Of a stretch of 64,000 bases of DNA, positions 48,589 to 62,821 are shown in pieces. Within the stretch, counting starts at the first letter, position 1; the number at the start of each line of letters is the position of its first letter. The stretch lies in assembly GCA_029207755.1 (NCBI GenBank), contig JARCOQ010000008.1:31284521-31348520 (forward strand), written 5' to 3'. This stretch comes from Chamaea fasciata. Its lineage: Eukaryota > Chordata > Aves > Passeriformes > Sylviidae. The notes beneath the pieces were generated by a model. It did not search any database. It was not told the origin of the DNA and saw only the letters and a program-made list of their open reading frames with translations. Both the position numbers and the translations under genes were made by a program.

Positions 48589-51500
48589 CACATCTAACAT
48601 GTGAAAAACACCATAGCTCCTTTACAAAGATAGTTCTAAGGATATTAATAAAAGCAAACTTTACTGTTTGGGTGACTTTAACTACATGCTGGCTCAGTGA
48701 ATATTGCAGAATGACTCTGCCTCTTAATTTCTATTAAAATTCGAAACCAAAATATTTTAAAAGATGACAGCTTTGAGTTTCTAGACTGTGTTTAAGCATT
48801 CTATTTCATATATCAATACATCTGAAAAGGTTCTTTAGCAAATGTTTAAGGAAAAACAAAACAACAACCAGAAACTCATTAAGTCATCCTTAGTTTGTTA
48901 ATCTAATTCATAACACTGCAGCCAAAGAAAGATGCTAATTGTTATTGGTATAAAATTCATGACCACTGACAATATATACTATTTTGGTTGCAAGACTAAA
49001 ATTCTGAATGTGTGATCAATGACAATTTTAAGATTAAGTGACCATTTGGGATTACATTCATCAATACTAATAGCATCTTATTTAAAAGTTTAATGAGGAA
49101 GCTATAATGCATATCACATTTCTCAGTAAGATACATTATTATTGAATTTCAGAAAGAGGCTATTATGAAAAATGAAATAAAAGCAAAAAAAAAAGGCCCA
49201 TTGTTTAAAATGGATTTTCTAAGTGTATTGAACACATGAACTGGACTGCAGGCATTTGCTTAGAGGACTGTTCTTTAGGTAATTCCATCTTGTTTATTTG
49301 CACTCCGGATGAAAAGAGTGTGTCTTTAAGTTAGACCTGAAATTAGCCAGTATAGAACACGAGGATTAGTCACTACAGAACACGAGGATATGTACATCAG
49401 ATAAAACATACATGGCATTTTCAGTAAAATGTTTTAACAAAACGGGGCAGGCAGACCCATGAAGTGATTTCGCTCCTCAGAAGTCGTTTATTCACAGTAT
49501 TTGATGTGAGCCAGCTCTTGTATTTGAGAAATCAATACGAGTAGCAGCTGAAGTAGCAATGATTCATGCTCAGGGTAAAATCTGTCAAAACTGAAAGATG
49601 TAGAAAATATTCTTTTAGTCCATATTCTTTAGGTGGAGAGGAAGGGAATTATTATTTCTTAGGGGCATGGGATTGTTAAAAACAGGGGGGTGCACCAGTT
49701 GAGTCTAGTCTGTGGTGAACTCTGGCAGATCTCAATCCAAATTAAAGCTCTGTTCAGCTTTTCCAGCCCTTAACAGCTACTGACACAGTCCCCAATTAGG
49801 ACTCCCGACACTCCTTGCCCTCTTATTTATTCAGGCTGTCCTTGCTTGTCTTTGTTTTATAAAAACAGCCTCTTGGTTTTTTTTTCCATTCAGCACTGTT
49901 GAGGAAGACTTGTTATCACATATTTTGATAAAAGTATCATTACTACCCCATTTTCTAAAAACCCTCAAACATTACAGTATCACTGTACAGCTGGCTTTCA
50001 GTTGTGCACTATGTCCAGCACAGAGAAGAGATATGTGGACTTAAAAATTAAACAAAACAAGAGAGAAAACCCCAACACCTTTTCAATAGTGGGTTTTTCT
50101 GTCTCTGGGCTGTGAGAGACAAACTCTCCACCTCCGATGGACATTTCTGGGTGATTTCTGCACATTATCCATGCACAAGGCAGGACCAGGGAGGATGTGA
50201 CAGTTGCCAGTTTCACAGCAGAAGGCAGAACTTACCTTTTATAGAATAAATTGTCCATAGATTAGGGGAACTGCTGACTTAAATAGTGCAATATTGCCTG
50301 TTTCCACAGCATTAGCACAGTGAGATTTCAGTCCCCACGGATTATTATGGGCTGTAGGAATACAACCATGTGAAAATCAGAGTTATGTAAAGACTGAGTT
50401 TCTAAGCTGCTGGATCTCAGAAACTCAGCTGGACACCACCTCGGTCCTCCTGAAATACCAGTATTCATACTTGATAGGAATGACAATACTATTGAAAAGA
50501 ACTACTTTTTCTGTCAATAAACATTTTGTTTGAAAAGCTAAATGCCTTCATTTTAACTGAACAACAGCAAGGTACAATCCTCTTTTTCAATACTGGCTTT
50601 GAATGAGAACGTGAAACATGAATTCTGATTTTTCAACTCTGGCAACTCTGAACAAGGGGAAAAAAAGCCATCTTCTGCCTCAATTAGAATTATTTATTTT
50701 GCTTACTTCTAAAACTTGAGGTTGAGCAGGAATCCTGTAAGTATAAATGGAACAGAAAAACTCAGTAAGTTACTTGAAAAGCAGCAACACCTTGTCTCGT
50801 GGTTTATTAGGAAAAGTGACCTATTTTCTTTAATTGCTACACTAGGCTGAATTTGTATACATGAATCAACACATCCCTTACGAAAAAGAGGAAGTGGATG
50901 CATAAGGATTGGTATGTGACAAGTGATAGTTATCTGGTTAGATTTAAAGAAACAGTGAAAGCATCCAAATACTACTCCAGTTTCCCATCTTTTTAGTTCC
51001 ATTTTTTTTTTTTCTTTAGAGGAAGAAATTGTGACAGTTCCAGCCCTGTCCTGCAGGCCATCACAGTAACACCCTGGCAGAGAGCAACCCCAATATCCCA
51101 CCACAAATAAACCAATAACTCTTACTCAGTATTGCAGATATATGCAGATCCTCCATGTATAACTCTGCTGCTTCCAACAAGTGGTGAGGCAGTAACGTGT
51201 CTGATGGACTGAATGCAAGAACTTAAAGGACTGCAACTCAACACGAATGAAAGGTGAAGTCTGTTTTCTCAGACAAATACAAAAAACAAACATCAGTGTC
51301 CATAATTCTCACCATAAAATATACTCTTTTCCCCCCATCATTCATTTATGGGGACTGGTGGCTATTATGTTTCACCACATAATTTAGGTAAAATCCTGGA
51401 TAGAAGTGGGACGCTGTGTATTCACCTGAATACTCACTCCTGAGGGATAATTCATGAGAGTAGGTGGTGACATAAAATTCATTTTGCCAGATTTTACTAC

Positions 51501-54429
51501 AAAGCACATCATCTCCTCAGGCAAGGACCTTGGCTTTTTATATCTTTAAAATGCCTTACTTATCTGTGGAACTCTATATAAAGTCAAATATATGAAAGAC
51601 TACTATGGTAAGATAACCTGCAGCCCTAGCTGTTATATTACCAGCCTCTGTCCATATGAAACTTCAACTCAAAGTAAAACAAAAGCCTTGAAAAGGCAAA
51701 AATTTGAGCAGCCTACTTCCACAAATTGCTCAATATTTGACCTTTTAAGCACCCAGTCTTGTCATACCTGAGAGAGGAATACAATATATCACAAAAACTA
51801 TATGCAAGAAACAAGCTCAGATTTTGGGGGTGGATCTCTCAAAAATCTATTTTTTTTTTTTCTCCTGCCCTAAAGCTGATAAAAATTGGTCTTGGGTGTT
51901 CTTGACAAGAGATAAAAATGAACGGGAAAGTCATGTCAGGATCAGACTTTTATTTACGATCTTGTAAGTTCAGGACTGTGCACATGCATGACTTGCTTCT
52001 GGGCTCATCTCAAAATGAACAAATGAGAGATGAAAGATTACCGTGAGGACCTGCAGAAATGCACATGAAAAACAGGTTTATCTAAAGAAGCATGCATTTC
52101 TGGAGGAAAAAGGTGATAGCATGAATTTTACATTAGATCTTTACTTCATAGAGAGTGCTACATAAAATATTGTTGGCCAGATCACTGCTGGTTTAAAATG
52201 TCTTTTGTTATTCCTTTGAATGAAATTATCTTGTTGAGAAAATGCCGTTTCCTTGTGTTAGGTTACAGATTTCATTTCATCTTTGTTATGTGTGTTTCCA
52301 ACCCTTGGCTGGTACTGCAGGTAATGCTCCTCATAGTCAGACTTCCACAAGCACTGGATAAACTACCTTGAAAATGTGTTAAAACCAGTGTTGTGATTAA
52401 AAATAAGATACAGTGCAAGGTAGGTGCTTTACCTTTTAACTTGTCCAGAGAAAAAAGCAACAAGTAATTTCACTGACCGAGAGGTTTATTGACAAATGAG
52501 CATTTAGTTTCCACCTGCTTGGAAGGGAGATAATCTTCCAATGCAGAACACAGAATCAGGATTTAACGCTGCAGTGAGTTCTTCCCCTCATGGATTCTCC
52601 TAATTTGCAGAAAAACTCCTGAAGATCCTTTCAGTGCACTGGAGTGAGTCAGTATCAGAGGCAATCTCTAAAAGCTTGAGGAGAACATCACTTGTTTGCC
52701 CTTCACTTCCTGTAGACCGTGGTCAGTCCTCCCTGTCATTATCCTCTAAAAATAGATATTATAGCAGCAAAGTGATAACAGGCATCAGCACACAGCAGAA
52801 AGGAATTTGGGGGGTTCTTTGCCTCAAATGCTATGTTGGACTCTTGTCTTTAATACATTAAACTGAAAATATTCAGATACACTTTTGAACTATTCCCACT
52901 GGATGACTAACATTTAGATCTAAGAATATTTTTCTCCTTCCCTTCTGAAGAGAACTGGGTTATTCTTCATCCTGATCTTACCATAAGAAGTGTTAAAATC
53001 CATTTCTTTTAAGCTAAATATATTGTTTTTATTAAAATTCTCTAACTAAAAAAGATTACAGTTTGAAGTCCTAATTCAGGAAAAGATTTCCTTTCCTAGA
53101 GAGTATATAAATTCTCATGCTTCTAAACTAGAGCTGAACTTTAAGCAGTTTTTAAGCACATTTCTGAACCAAGAGCTAAAAAAATTCACACATAATTAAT
53201 CTTGGACTGAAAACAGAAGCTGATGTCTTATTAACAGAAAAGGGAATGAAGCAGGAAAAATTCCTAAAGCTTGGCATTCAAAATGGCTTTGAAAGCAGGG
53301 AAAAGGAATGAACAGGTTGTTTGTAGGGAAAGAAAAAAAATCACAAGGATTTCATCACGTGAGGAAAGAGAGGAAATGATCTCATCTACTTCTTCACTGG
53401 TTCTTCAGTGGCAAATTATGATCTAGCAAGAGCACCGGGAGAACATGCCCATGATGTCTGAGCAAAAACTCAGACAGATATCTGGAACAGATAAAACAGA
53501 TAAACAAAAACAGATATCTGGAATGAAGCTTATTTGCATTTCATGTGGAGTCCAGGGACAAGTTGCAACATTCTGCTGAGGGATGTGATACCAAGTTAAC
53601 ATCTACTGGTAAAAGAATTCCCTAGGACCTTAATTCTCACCCCTCTGCAAATTCACTGCCCCATTCTTTACCATTAATACAAGAATAGTTTCTAATTTCC
53701 ATTTTCTTATCGAAACCATAAATCAGATTTTGGTGTTTGTGAATTATACCACCAGAAGAGTGAGAACAGTTTAAAATACCATTTTAACATGGTTCTTATT
53801 GAAAGCAATAGTGAAATAATCTTTTCTCTTGAAATCTCAACTGGCTTAGATATGCTGTCACCCAGAGTGTCACATTCTTTGCTCACACCTTGACAATCTT
53901 CAAAGGAAAATCAAAAAGATACAGCCCTGCAAAGCTGTCCCCTCTCTGCATACAATAGGTACAATAGTCTCCCTGGTGCTGTCTTCCCACTGTCCCAGAA
54001 GAATCAGAATGGCCTGACATCCAGCAAGGATGTCTGAGCTCATTTCCCAAATTAGTTTCTATTTCTGATCTGCTGCCTTTTTCAGTGACACCGACCAAAT
54101 TATGGTGAACTACAGACAGAGAGACCATGCACACTGCAGCTGGGCCATGGAAGCTCTGGCAAAGTCAGAAGCCTTGGAGAACTGATGGAAAGCAATCCAG
54201 AAGCATGGAGAACGATGGAGTACTGCAGCAAAGAACACACAAAAAGGATGTCTGCAATCACCAGTGCCTTGTGTCCCAACAGCGACAGCCCCAGGGTCTG
54301 TGCTCTGGGACCTGCTGGGAAGGAGAAGAAGGGAGCCTGATGTCCAGAAATCAATGTACAACAACTCCAATTCCTTGGCAAAAGGATTTTCTTCCATAAC
54401 ATTTTCATAGAGCTATACCAAACCAGCTG
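48589..54429. other. Unique non-coding DNA, no gene seen
   Basis: Includes a 13-mer duplication at 49354-49389 and a duplicated ACAGATATCTGGAA at 53474-53487 and 53510-53523. Frames of about 100 to 131 codons (50709-51104 minus, 54100-54408 minus) are unrecognised. No transposon was seen. Confidence 0.4.
49354..49389. repeat. 13-mer direct repeat, 23-bp period
   Basis: AGAACACGAGGAT occurs at 49354-49366 and again at 49377-49389. Confidence 0.9.
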
Positions 54430-54720
54430 CTATGCCACGTGAAACAGTTTTCATCCTTGTATTAAGCGTAATTTAAATGATCCATTCAATTATTACTTTT
54501 GTATTCAAAGATGGCTTATTCTCATGCAGATTTATGTTTCGTTATGCATAGAGGATATTCTTAATTGTGCTGAAACAACTGCAAATTTAATTAAAGTTTG
54601 CCATTCCGAGCATAAAATAGATTAAAGAAAATGCTGACAAGCAGTAAAATAAATATTCGACTATTTAATTTAACTCAACATTTATTTTTAATCCAAACAT
54701 CAAAATAACTTTGTTTCTAA
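54430..54720. promoter_or_regulatory. Candidate conserved regulatory region (composition only)
   Basis: A repeat-free AT-rich stretch with many homeodomain-type TAAT/ATTA cores (for example near 54471, 54490, 54590 and 54665). It also has a TTATGCAT octamer-like word and little simple-sequence drift. This is the texture often seen in deeply conserved enhancers, but no conservation has been tested. Confidence 0.2.
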
Positions 54721-57700
54721 TTACAATTTTGTGACAACATGTCTTGAAGAAGTATTTGTCTCTATTTCCCTCCAATCTGCTCAGCTGAAACACACTAGCT
54801 TATTTATAAAACTGTTGATTAATAAATCTGTTCCAGCTGTATTACTGTATGTTATGAAGAACACAGATTGATGAATGTAAACAACCATTATGATTTTAAA
54901 AAACCAAAGTCTTGACAGTCTTCAAAAGCAGAAATCACATCAAATACACTGCAGGACAATTATACACCTAAATCTTAGCAGAAAAAGGAAAAATAAGGGG
55001 CAAACATAGCTAGTAAGGTCCAGAGATCTGTGGCAATTTATAGCAGATGGAGAGATCAACTAAATACTTTTAAAACGTTACTTGTGGTTCCTTGAACTGG
55101 GTATTATTAGACTCAACCATGTGCTGTAACTCTGACAATAAGCAAACCCTCACTTCCATAAAAAGTTACCTTCAAAAGAGATATGAAGAAAGAATCTTGC
55201 CTGGTTCTACTGAAACTAATTGGAAACTCTGCAATTAAGTTATGCTGCTTAGTATTGATTTTAATTTTATAGTCAATAAATTTAAGAATTTATAGTAAGC
55301 AGCTGGGGGGAAAAGAAAGGTAGACAGGCAGATTTCCTCTCATCCAGATGCTGTAAGTCTGGCTCTGACTGAGGAAAAAAAAAAATTCCTAAACCACAGG
55401 AATTATAAACACTAACTTAATCCTTGAGGTAATTCAGAAGCATTAGCTGAGAAGAAATATATGGGCTTTCCAAGGCATTGCATGCCTTTTCTCCAACAGA
55501 TTTGGAGGAAACAAAAGTGCCTTACCACTTTAACAAATATCCCAAGAGTCAGAAAATTTGGAGGGGAAAAAAGAAAGACTTTTTAATAATATAATAAATT
55601 TCTATTTTTTTGCAACAATAATATTTTTGGCAACATCTGAATACATTGTCTTACACGATTTTTGGTGCTTCTTCCTTCCACCTTAAGCAACACATTCAGG
55701 AGCTAAGGTATTATTTACACCTGAGTGACAACATCCAGCTATTACGAGTTTTAGGACCTCCACCACCACTTGTAGAAGACAGGACAACCACAGAATATTT
55801 CTGGTTTGACAGTCATGAGCTCAGCTGGAGCAGTCCAGGCAACACAAGCCTCATCCAAAACCACCCAGGACTACCACCACAAAGTGCTTGCCAAGCCCTG
55901 TTCATTTCTCATTTTAAATACTTCTTATCAATGCAGTTGAGCAAAGAAAACCTCTAGGTAGAGAGTATAAATGCTGCAAACCTGTTTCCCATACCTAACT
56001 TCACTGTGAAAGGACAGAAAAGTTTCTGCAACAAAACCAAGACTGAAATACAGAAAGAGGGTTCTACTGTGAGCTGATAGAATCAGCATGCACTGAGAGC
56101 TCTCTGCATGCCAATGGACCAACTCAATCATGGGGTAGGGATTCACCCCTGGTGTTAACACATTTAGATGTGATAAAGTGTGGCTGATATTTTCACGTTT
56201 TCCTTATTTATCCATTTCAGCTATTTATGTCAGTACCAAGAAAATCTCCAACAAAGGGAAAAAAAACCATTCAAAATCAAAAATTCAATAGAACAAATGA
56301 GGAATTTAAGTCAGTATCAGGGATTATTAAACTCTTGAACAAAATAAGAAGCAATCAAGAAGGGAAATAGCAAGAAGTGAGTATTTTTCAGGCAGGAATA
56401 AAATTGGAACCCTTCACCAAAAAAAACAATGAACTCAACAAGAACAGCTCTTTTCTACTGATTTATGCATATTGTAAGGAAAGCTTGATCTGGAATCCAG
56501 CAGAACTGGTAGATGAAAACCCTATTTGGATGTAATACCAAGTTAACAAATCACTTTATATCAACACTGTTAGAACAAACAGAACAACCCAAACTTGTTC
56601 AAATAACCACTGAGTTCATCAACCCAGAACTATTCCTTCATGAAGAGCAGTTCATGTTTTAGTAGCACTTTTTCTAGAAGCACCAATATACACAGAGCAA
56701 TTTCATAAAACTTTTTTTTGTTTCCTTTCAATGTTTCAAGATTTACTTTAGAAAACTCTACATGGCATTATCGATCAAAACTCTTTTTGACAATGTAATT
56801 GCCTCCAAAATCTCTAAGTACTATAAGAAACAACAAATGCACAAATCCACTGCATTATACAGGCATCCAGACTCTCTCACCTCAGACTCCTGATGCCAGC
56901 TATAAAAATCCCATGACATGAATCAGCCTAGACTTTTTTTTTTTGTATAGTCTATAAATGACCAATGCAGCTGTTTGAAACAGAAGGAATATCAAAAAAT
57001 AGGATTTCAGATAAACAAGTAGTAACAGAGCAGTTAAAGGGTTAGAAAACCTCTATTGCCAAAACCAGCATGGTACTTCAAAAGAGCTATAGCCATTTCC
57101 CGTCCTGAGAGCCAGGCAACACCTCCACACACATCTACATACAAACTTCCCCATCATTGAATCAGAAGGTTTTGGGAAGAGAAATCAAGTACCCAAGTCA
57201 TATTATACCATGTGGAATTGCAAATGAAACATACAAAACAATGAGGTTTTTGGAGTTTTCATTTAGAGGCTCTTTGATTAGGAAGGGTTGGCTTACCTGT
57301 TTAACATCATATGCAAGAAGAACAAATCTTAAGTCTGGTGAAACAGAGTATCTTGATGCTTTGAAGGTTACCTGCAATGAAATAACAGGAAAAATGAGTT
57401 TGCAATAGGAAATTATTAAGATCCTCTTGCCCAAACTTTCCTACAGCTCATTTAAGAACTTCCCATTCATAAGACAGATTTGGTTTAGAAAACCAATGTA
57501 ACTTTCACTAAAGAAGGACTCAAATAATTCTTAGTCTGCTATCAGTACCATGGCAACAGAAGAATCTGGATTTAACACTAAATACCAATTAAGAGGCTGA
57601 TGAGGTTTTTTATCATCACTACAAGCACTAAGGTAAAGGATAACAACTATAACCAACTCATTCCCAGAGAACGAAGGAAGACACTTTGGTTGGAAAGATT

Positions 57701-58084
57701 AAACGGGAGATTCATCCCTAGGTTAGCCTTAAAGATAATATGCAAGAAAAATAATAGGTGAGCACTATGTCTCTACAGCTTTTCTTTTAACACCACATAT
57801 ACAAACATTTTCTAAACACAATTTCAAGCAAAGCAAAAGTCTTCCTTAAAATAAAGAAAACTCTTAGCAGAGAGCAAAGTGAAACATAAGGTAGCATTAT
57901 AAGACTAATAATGTTTTATATCCACTCAAGACTACATGACACCCGATTGAATTCAAGATTGTAATTTCATCAAGGGGTGACGTTGATGTCAGAAATAATT
58001 TAATGAATCTAATGCATGAGAAAGATAGGAATGTGCTCTACAGGGCACTGAAGGAAATTTAAATTAATCTCAAGACATCTATTT
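54721..58084. other. Unique non-coding DNA, no gene seen
   Basis: No repeat or exon recognised. The 103-codon frame at 55646-55957 (plus) was considered and not recognised. Confidence 0.4.
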
Positions 58085-58205
58085 GCAGAATGAAATGAAA
58101 AGGAAGAAACAAAAAATGCACATAAGAATAGAAAAAAAGTAGGGCAGCAAAAAAAAATAACAGAGCCACAAAGCCATAAAATGAAAACAAATAAAAAAAA
58201 TAGCT
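58085..58205. repeat. A-rich low-complexity segment
   Basis: Many A runs of 5 to 9 bases separated by single or double other bases. Confidence 0.6.
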
Positions 58206-61200
58206 ATGTAGAACAAGATCTATCCACTGTTTTATTTCTTAAGCATCTTGTTCTGCTTAGCCTAATCCCACTGCTAAACTAATGAGTTCAACAGGGCTTT
58301 AAAGGCACAGAAGCAGGAAGCCACAAACTATTACATTCAGAGTAGCTAAGGAGCTACTCAGAAAAAAACTTCCAATAAACTGAAAAGATGCTATATTTTG
58401 ATATACAGATTAAACTCAGGTTCCTAGGTAATACAGTTAGAATCAAGGTATCCAAAAGAATTAAAGGGAAAAATACTTTTGAAGAGAAACTGTTTGATTC
58501 AGCAGCATAACAGAATCAAAAGTCAGAGGGTAAATCTGCAGTCTTGAGAAAGAAGGAAAAAAAAAAAGACAACACACATTAAACCATCCTTCTGTATCTA
58601 CAAAACATCCAGAACAGATTTCTGCTGTGCCCAAACTTGCTTTTATGAGTTAATCATCTTTAAGCAGAGACTGTTAATGCTAATCTATGAGCAACATTCC
58701 CTTTTCCTGGCACTTCACTGAAAACATTTTCAGATGTGAAATTTGTCTTCTTTTTAGCAGCTTATTAATTATTGCCCCACTACCTCAGCGTTCAGCGCTA
58801 TATAACCCAGGCAACTTTCCAAATTCATTCCCAGGGAGTGCAGCTCCTACCATTTCAAACATTTAGCAAGAATCTGCATTCCCTGATTATGCCACCACTA
58901 AGGCAATGAGACTCTTCCTGCAAACACCTGAGCAGCTCAGCTGCCAACTACGGGCAGTTCCAGGCAATATCAGCAAGAATTATTTGCATATTCAAGTAGA
59001 AAGTGCTGTAGATTTGGGATTTAAAGTCTTTTGAATCCCACTGACGTTGTTTATTCAGCTTGCACTCACGTGCAAAATTTTATTCGCCTCCAGACACATG
59101 GTGCGCATTCAATGCCAAAAACTGTGTGTGGGTAGTGGGTTTGGGCAAAACAGTTTTCTTTTTCTTAGTGTAATGGCATAATTCTTGGTAAAAGGAGTAC
59201 AAAGCTGTTTCATACTTTTTAATGTTTCACCTCAGAAATAAAAACTGAAAATTAGACCAGCAGAAATCATCTGCTCGTTGCCAAAGCTGATAGCAACGCT
59301 GATTTCTTTAAATTATCACAAAAACATAATTAGCCCATTTATTTAAGTTGGATTTACCATCAAGCCTTTAATGAAATAGGTGTTTAAATCCAGTAGAATT
59401 GCAGAGAGATTTAAGTGACTTAAAGTGATTACAATTTCCTTAGAATTCTGCTTTTGGAGGGGTATTTTTTTGGAAAGACAAACACAATTTTGGCAATTAA
59501 TTCAGAAACCACCTATTTATGTGTACAGAAGAAACCCTTATACATTAAGAACAGGAAATTAAAACAATCACGTGACTCATTCTTTCCTGATAACATGGCA
59601 AGTAAACTCATGATCCGTGAGTCACTGAAACAAAAGACAGAATTCTTTTCTTTCCCCCTACAACCATGGGTAAGGGCTTTCATCAGCCATGGCTGAGGAG
59701 AATAAATCAGCTGGTGAAGGGTTTAAAAGAAAGTTTTAGTCCCTGCTGTAGGAGATGAGATGTATGCCACACAAACTTCTGGGAGATCATCTGTTGGGCC
59801 AGTCTCTACAGGGATTAGATCTCTTTATTCATTAAAAAGCAGCTTGTGAGGACTCTGAGCCCTAAGGGTTTGTTCTGTTCTCAGGAGAACACATTTTTGA
59901 GTTGAAAAGGAAGTGTTGGGGAAATACCACATCGGAAATACACTGGGAATTAAAAACCCTCAGGTGACTTGTTATCAGAAATCTGGAGGATGGTTGTTCC
60001 ACGGGTCTGCATAGCCACAATTTCTCAAGCTTCTTGCTTTGTCAGGAGCTATTTAGCCTTCATTAAGGAAGACAGACCTAAATGCTGCCCCATGTGATTA
60101 TAACCCTATGGGTTTGCTGTGCTTGATCTCTAAGAAACGGAATTTTGGACAAATAAGTTCTGAAATTGGGAGAAATAGAGCTGCCTAATTAGGGATGCAG
60201 AAGCAGGGCTGGTTTCCCTCGGCATCGCTGCTCAGTATCAGCTAGTTAGGGACTGGGCTAGTCCAACACTGTGCACTCCATGCACACCCTAATCCCTTTC
60301 CAAATCCAACAGAGGCAAGGCAGAACACAAGGAAAAGGGGAAGGAAATTTCCTTATATCCCTCTACCAAGCCCCATTAAGAGCTGAAATCCCTATGAAAA
60401 ACATCAGCTCTGTGCAACCAGAAACACCTGGACTGGAGAAATTGCTGTAATCCTTAAATTGGTTACAGTCCACACTATTGCATAATTGGGAGACAAAATA
60501 AATGGAGGGATTTTTAACTCTTGTGCACTGTCTTCCCTGCTTAATTCACACACCTGCCATCCGTTTTTCCTAAATTGCTGCATTTGACATAATTTCACTT
60601 TTTCAGACATAAATGATCCTTATACCTGATGTTTCATTCCGCACTCAACCAAATCCCCCACTGACTGTAAAATCAGGTCTAACCATTTGGAACATTGTAT
60701 TTCTGGGTTTCTTTGAAATACCTCATGTGATAAGAGTTTTAATTCTCCTGACAGTGATGCATGATGTGATGACCTCAGTGGTCTTACTGCCACCATAGAT
60801 TGCAACAGTGAAAGCCAAATCCAGGCAAAAAGACACAGAGAATTTGAACAGGCTTTTGTCCTTCAGCTTTCCAGTTTCCCTCTCTCATCCACCTTTCAAG
60901 AATTGCTAAAATACAGTTTTGCACGGAAAAGAAGAATTGGCTTTTTCCACCTTTCCATATGGGTGGTTAAAATGGAACCCAGGATTCCAGTGAACAATAT
61001 ATTCTCAAGTTTGAATTCCAATGTCAATATTTCTTTCTTTTTCTAACTTTGCATGACATTTGTGTTTCCCTCTTAACAGAAATACCGGTTACGTTGTGTT
61101 TAAGTAAAATTTTAGACTTGATTTAGGCTCTGTATCCTCAGCAAGGGCCCCCAGTATTAGCTTTTTCTATTTCTCCTGTTTTCTTAAACCCTAGTTCTGA

Positions 61201-62485
61201 CCTACTGATGTACTGGCAACTCTCTTCATCTTTCACATACTATAAAATGCTGGGTTTACTGGTTTTGTGGATTTTAACTACTATGACATTTGAATCAGTG
61301 CCCTGATTCATAGTCTTTCAAAAACATGGTATAGAGCAAACAGATGAAGTTATCTGTTTTACAGTCTAGCCCAGAGGTGTAAAAATGGTTTTGTAACATG
61401 TTTACTTCACATGTGAAAACACTTTTTTTCCATAGTTTCAGTAGGATGGTTTTAAGTGAAATAATGTATCACAGTTAAAACTAATTTAAAAGAATATTCA
61501 CGGTTGTGAAGTTTAATTATTTGTTGGATTCGGGGGGGTTTTCCTTTAGTTTTACCCCTCCTGCTGTTTCAGTTTCTTGTGCTTTGACTTTCCCCAGAAA
61601 CTTTCACCTTTACACTCCTATTTTCCTTCTCCAGTTTTTGTTTAATGTTCCCTTAACACACATTTAAGCTTTAGTTTATTGGTTTGGTTTGGGGTTTTTT
61701 TTTTTCTTTTCATTATTCATCTAGAATGAAATATTTTAAGACCTTCAGGAATGCTGCTTTAGAGCTTGGTGGCAACACCACTAACCTAGGAAATTACACA
61801 TCTCTCGATTGCACACCTACATCTGTATCAGAAATTTAACTTAATGGTGTAGCAGAATCTCAGTGGATGGGAATTCATCAGCACTCACGGGTATCTAGCT
61901 CAACTAAACAGACAGACATTGGCCAAATGGCATAAAAGAGTCAGGGGGGATGGAATTACAGGAGCTGCAAGAGGAGAAGGCATTTGGCATGTCACAGTTC
62001 CTTTGGGAGGCACTGGCAACCCAGGGAATAATGGGATTCTCTTTCACTGCCACTGCTGGGACTGAAAGGAGAAGATGGACCATGAGAAAGCGGCAGAGAG
62101 TGGAGGCCAGCATAAGAGCAAGGTTTGTAGCACTGAAAACAGGGAACCTCTGAAAGATGGGTTATATTTAGAAAAATGTGCTGTAATTGGAATGATGAAA
62201 AATTTGGGTTTCCAAGGTTACGTTTCTTAATGCGGTGCTTCTTGTGTCACCTGAGCATTTAATCTAGACCCAGAAATGCTGCAATGGCAGGTGCTGGAAC
62301 TGTTAACCCTCAGGGTTCCTGTCCACTTTAAAAGACAAATGTGCCTTAAAACACGATCTCAGCTGACCTCCATGCTATGCACGGGTGGCTCTCAAACACA
62401 GGAACCAAATTCCCCAAACCCACCTGGAACTGTAGGACATACAAATAGACATGAACCAACCATGAGCCTTGCACCATGGCCCCCC
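58206..62485. other. Unique non-coding DNA, no gene seen
   Basis: 59230-59380 is AT-rich and repeat-free and resembles conserved regulatory DNA in texture. The frame at 61950-62153 (plus, 67 codons) is Glu/Arg-rich, but no family or splice context was found. Confidence 0.4.
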
Positions 62486-62821
62486 TGATAGAACAGGAAC
62501 CTCTAACCAGTCAGTCAGAAGCTTTTCCCTCACATTTCCCAGAACATTGACACAGTTAACCCTTAGCTATATCAAGGAACAATCTCACCAGGAATATTAT
62601 TTAGAGAAATCCCACACAGAATTGCCATAACCTGACAGTTTCTCATTTTGTATGGTGAAACCTCCTTCACTTGGACAAAAACCACCAATCCACAGTGACT
62701 GCAGACCCTTCCATCTGTCAGGCTTTCCCACCTCGATGCACAGTGGTGCACTGCAAAAATAAACCCTTCCCCATAAAACCCCTCTGCTGAAAAGGCTGTA
62801 CTGAGGAGGGTTATTGGACAC
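62486..62821 (+). mobile_element. Possible LTR remnant (weak)
   Basis: A segment of about 336 bases that starts with TG and ends with CA. It carries AATAAA at 62758-62763 with a C-rich U5-like stretch after it, which is LTR-like. There is no second copy in the window, no clear TATA box and no target duplication, so the call rests on layout alone. Confidence 0.2.
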
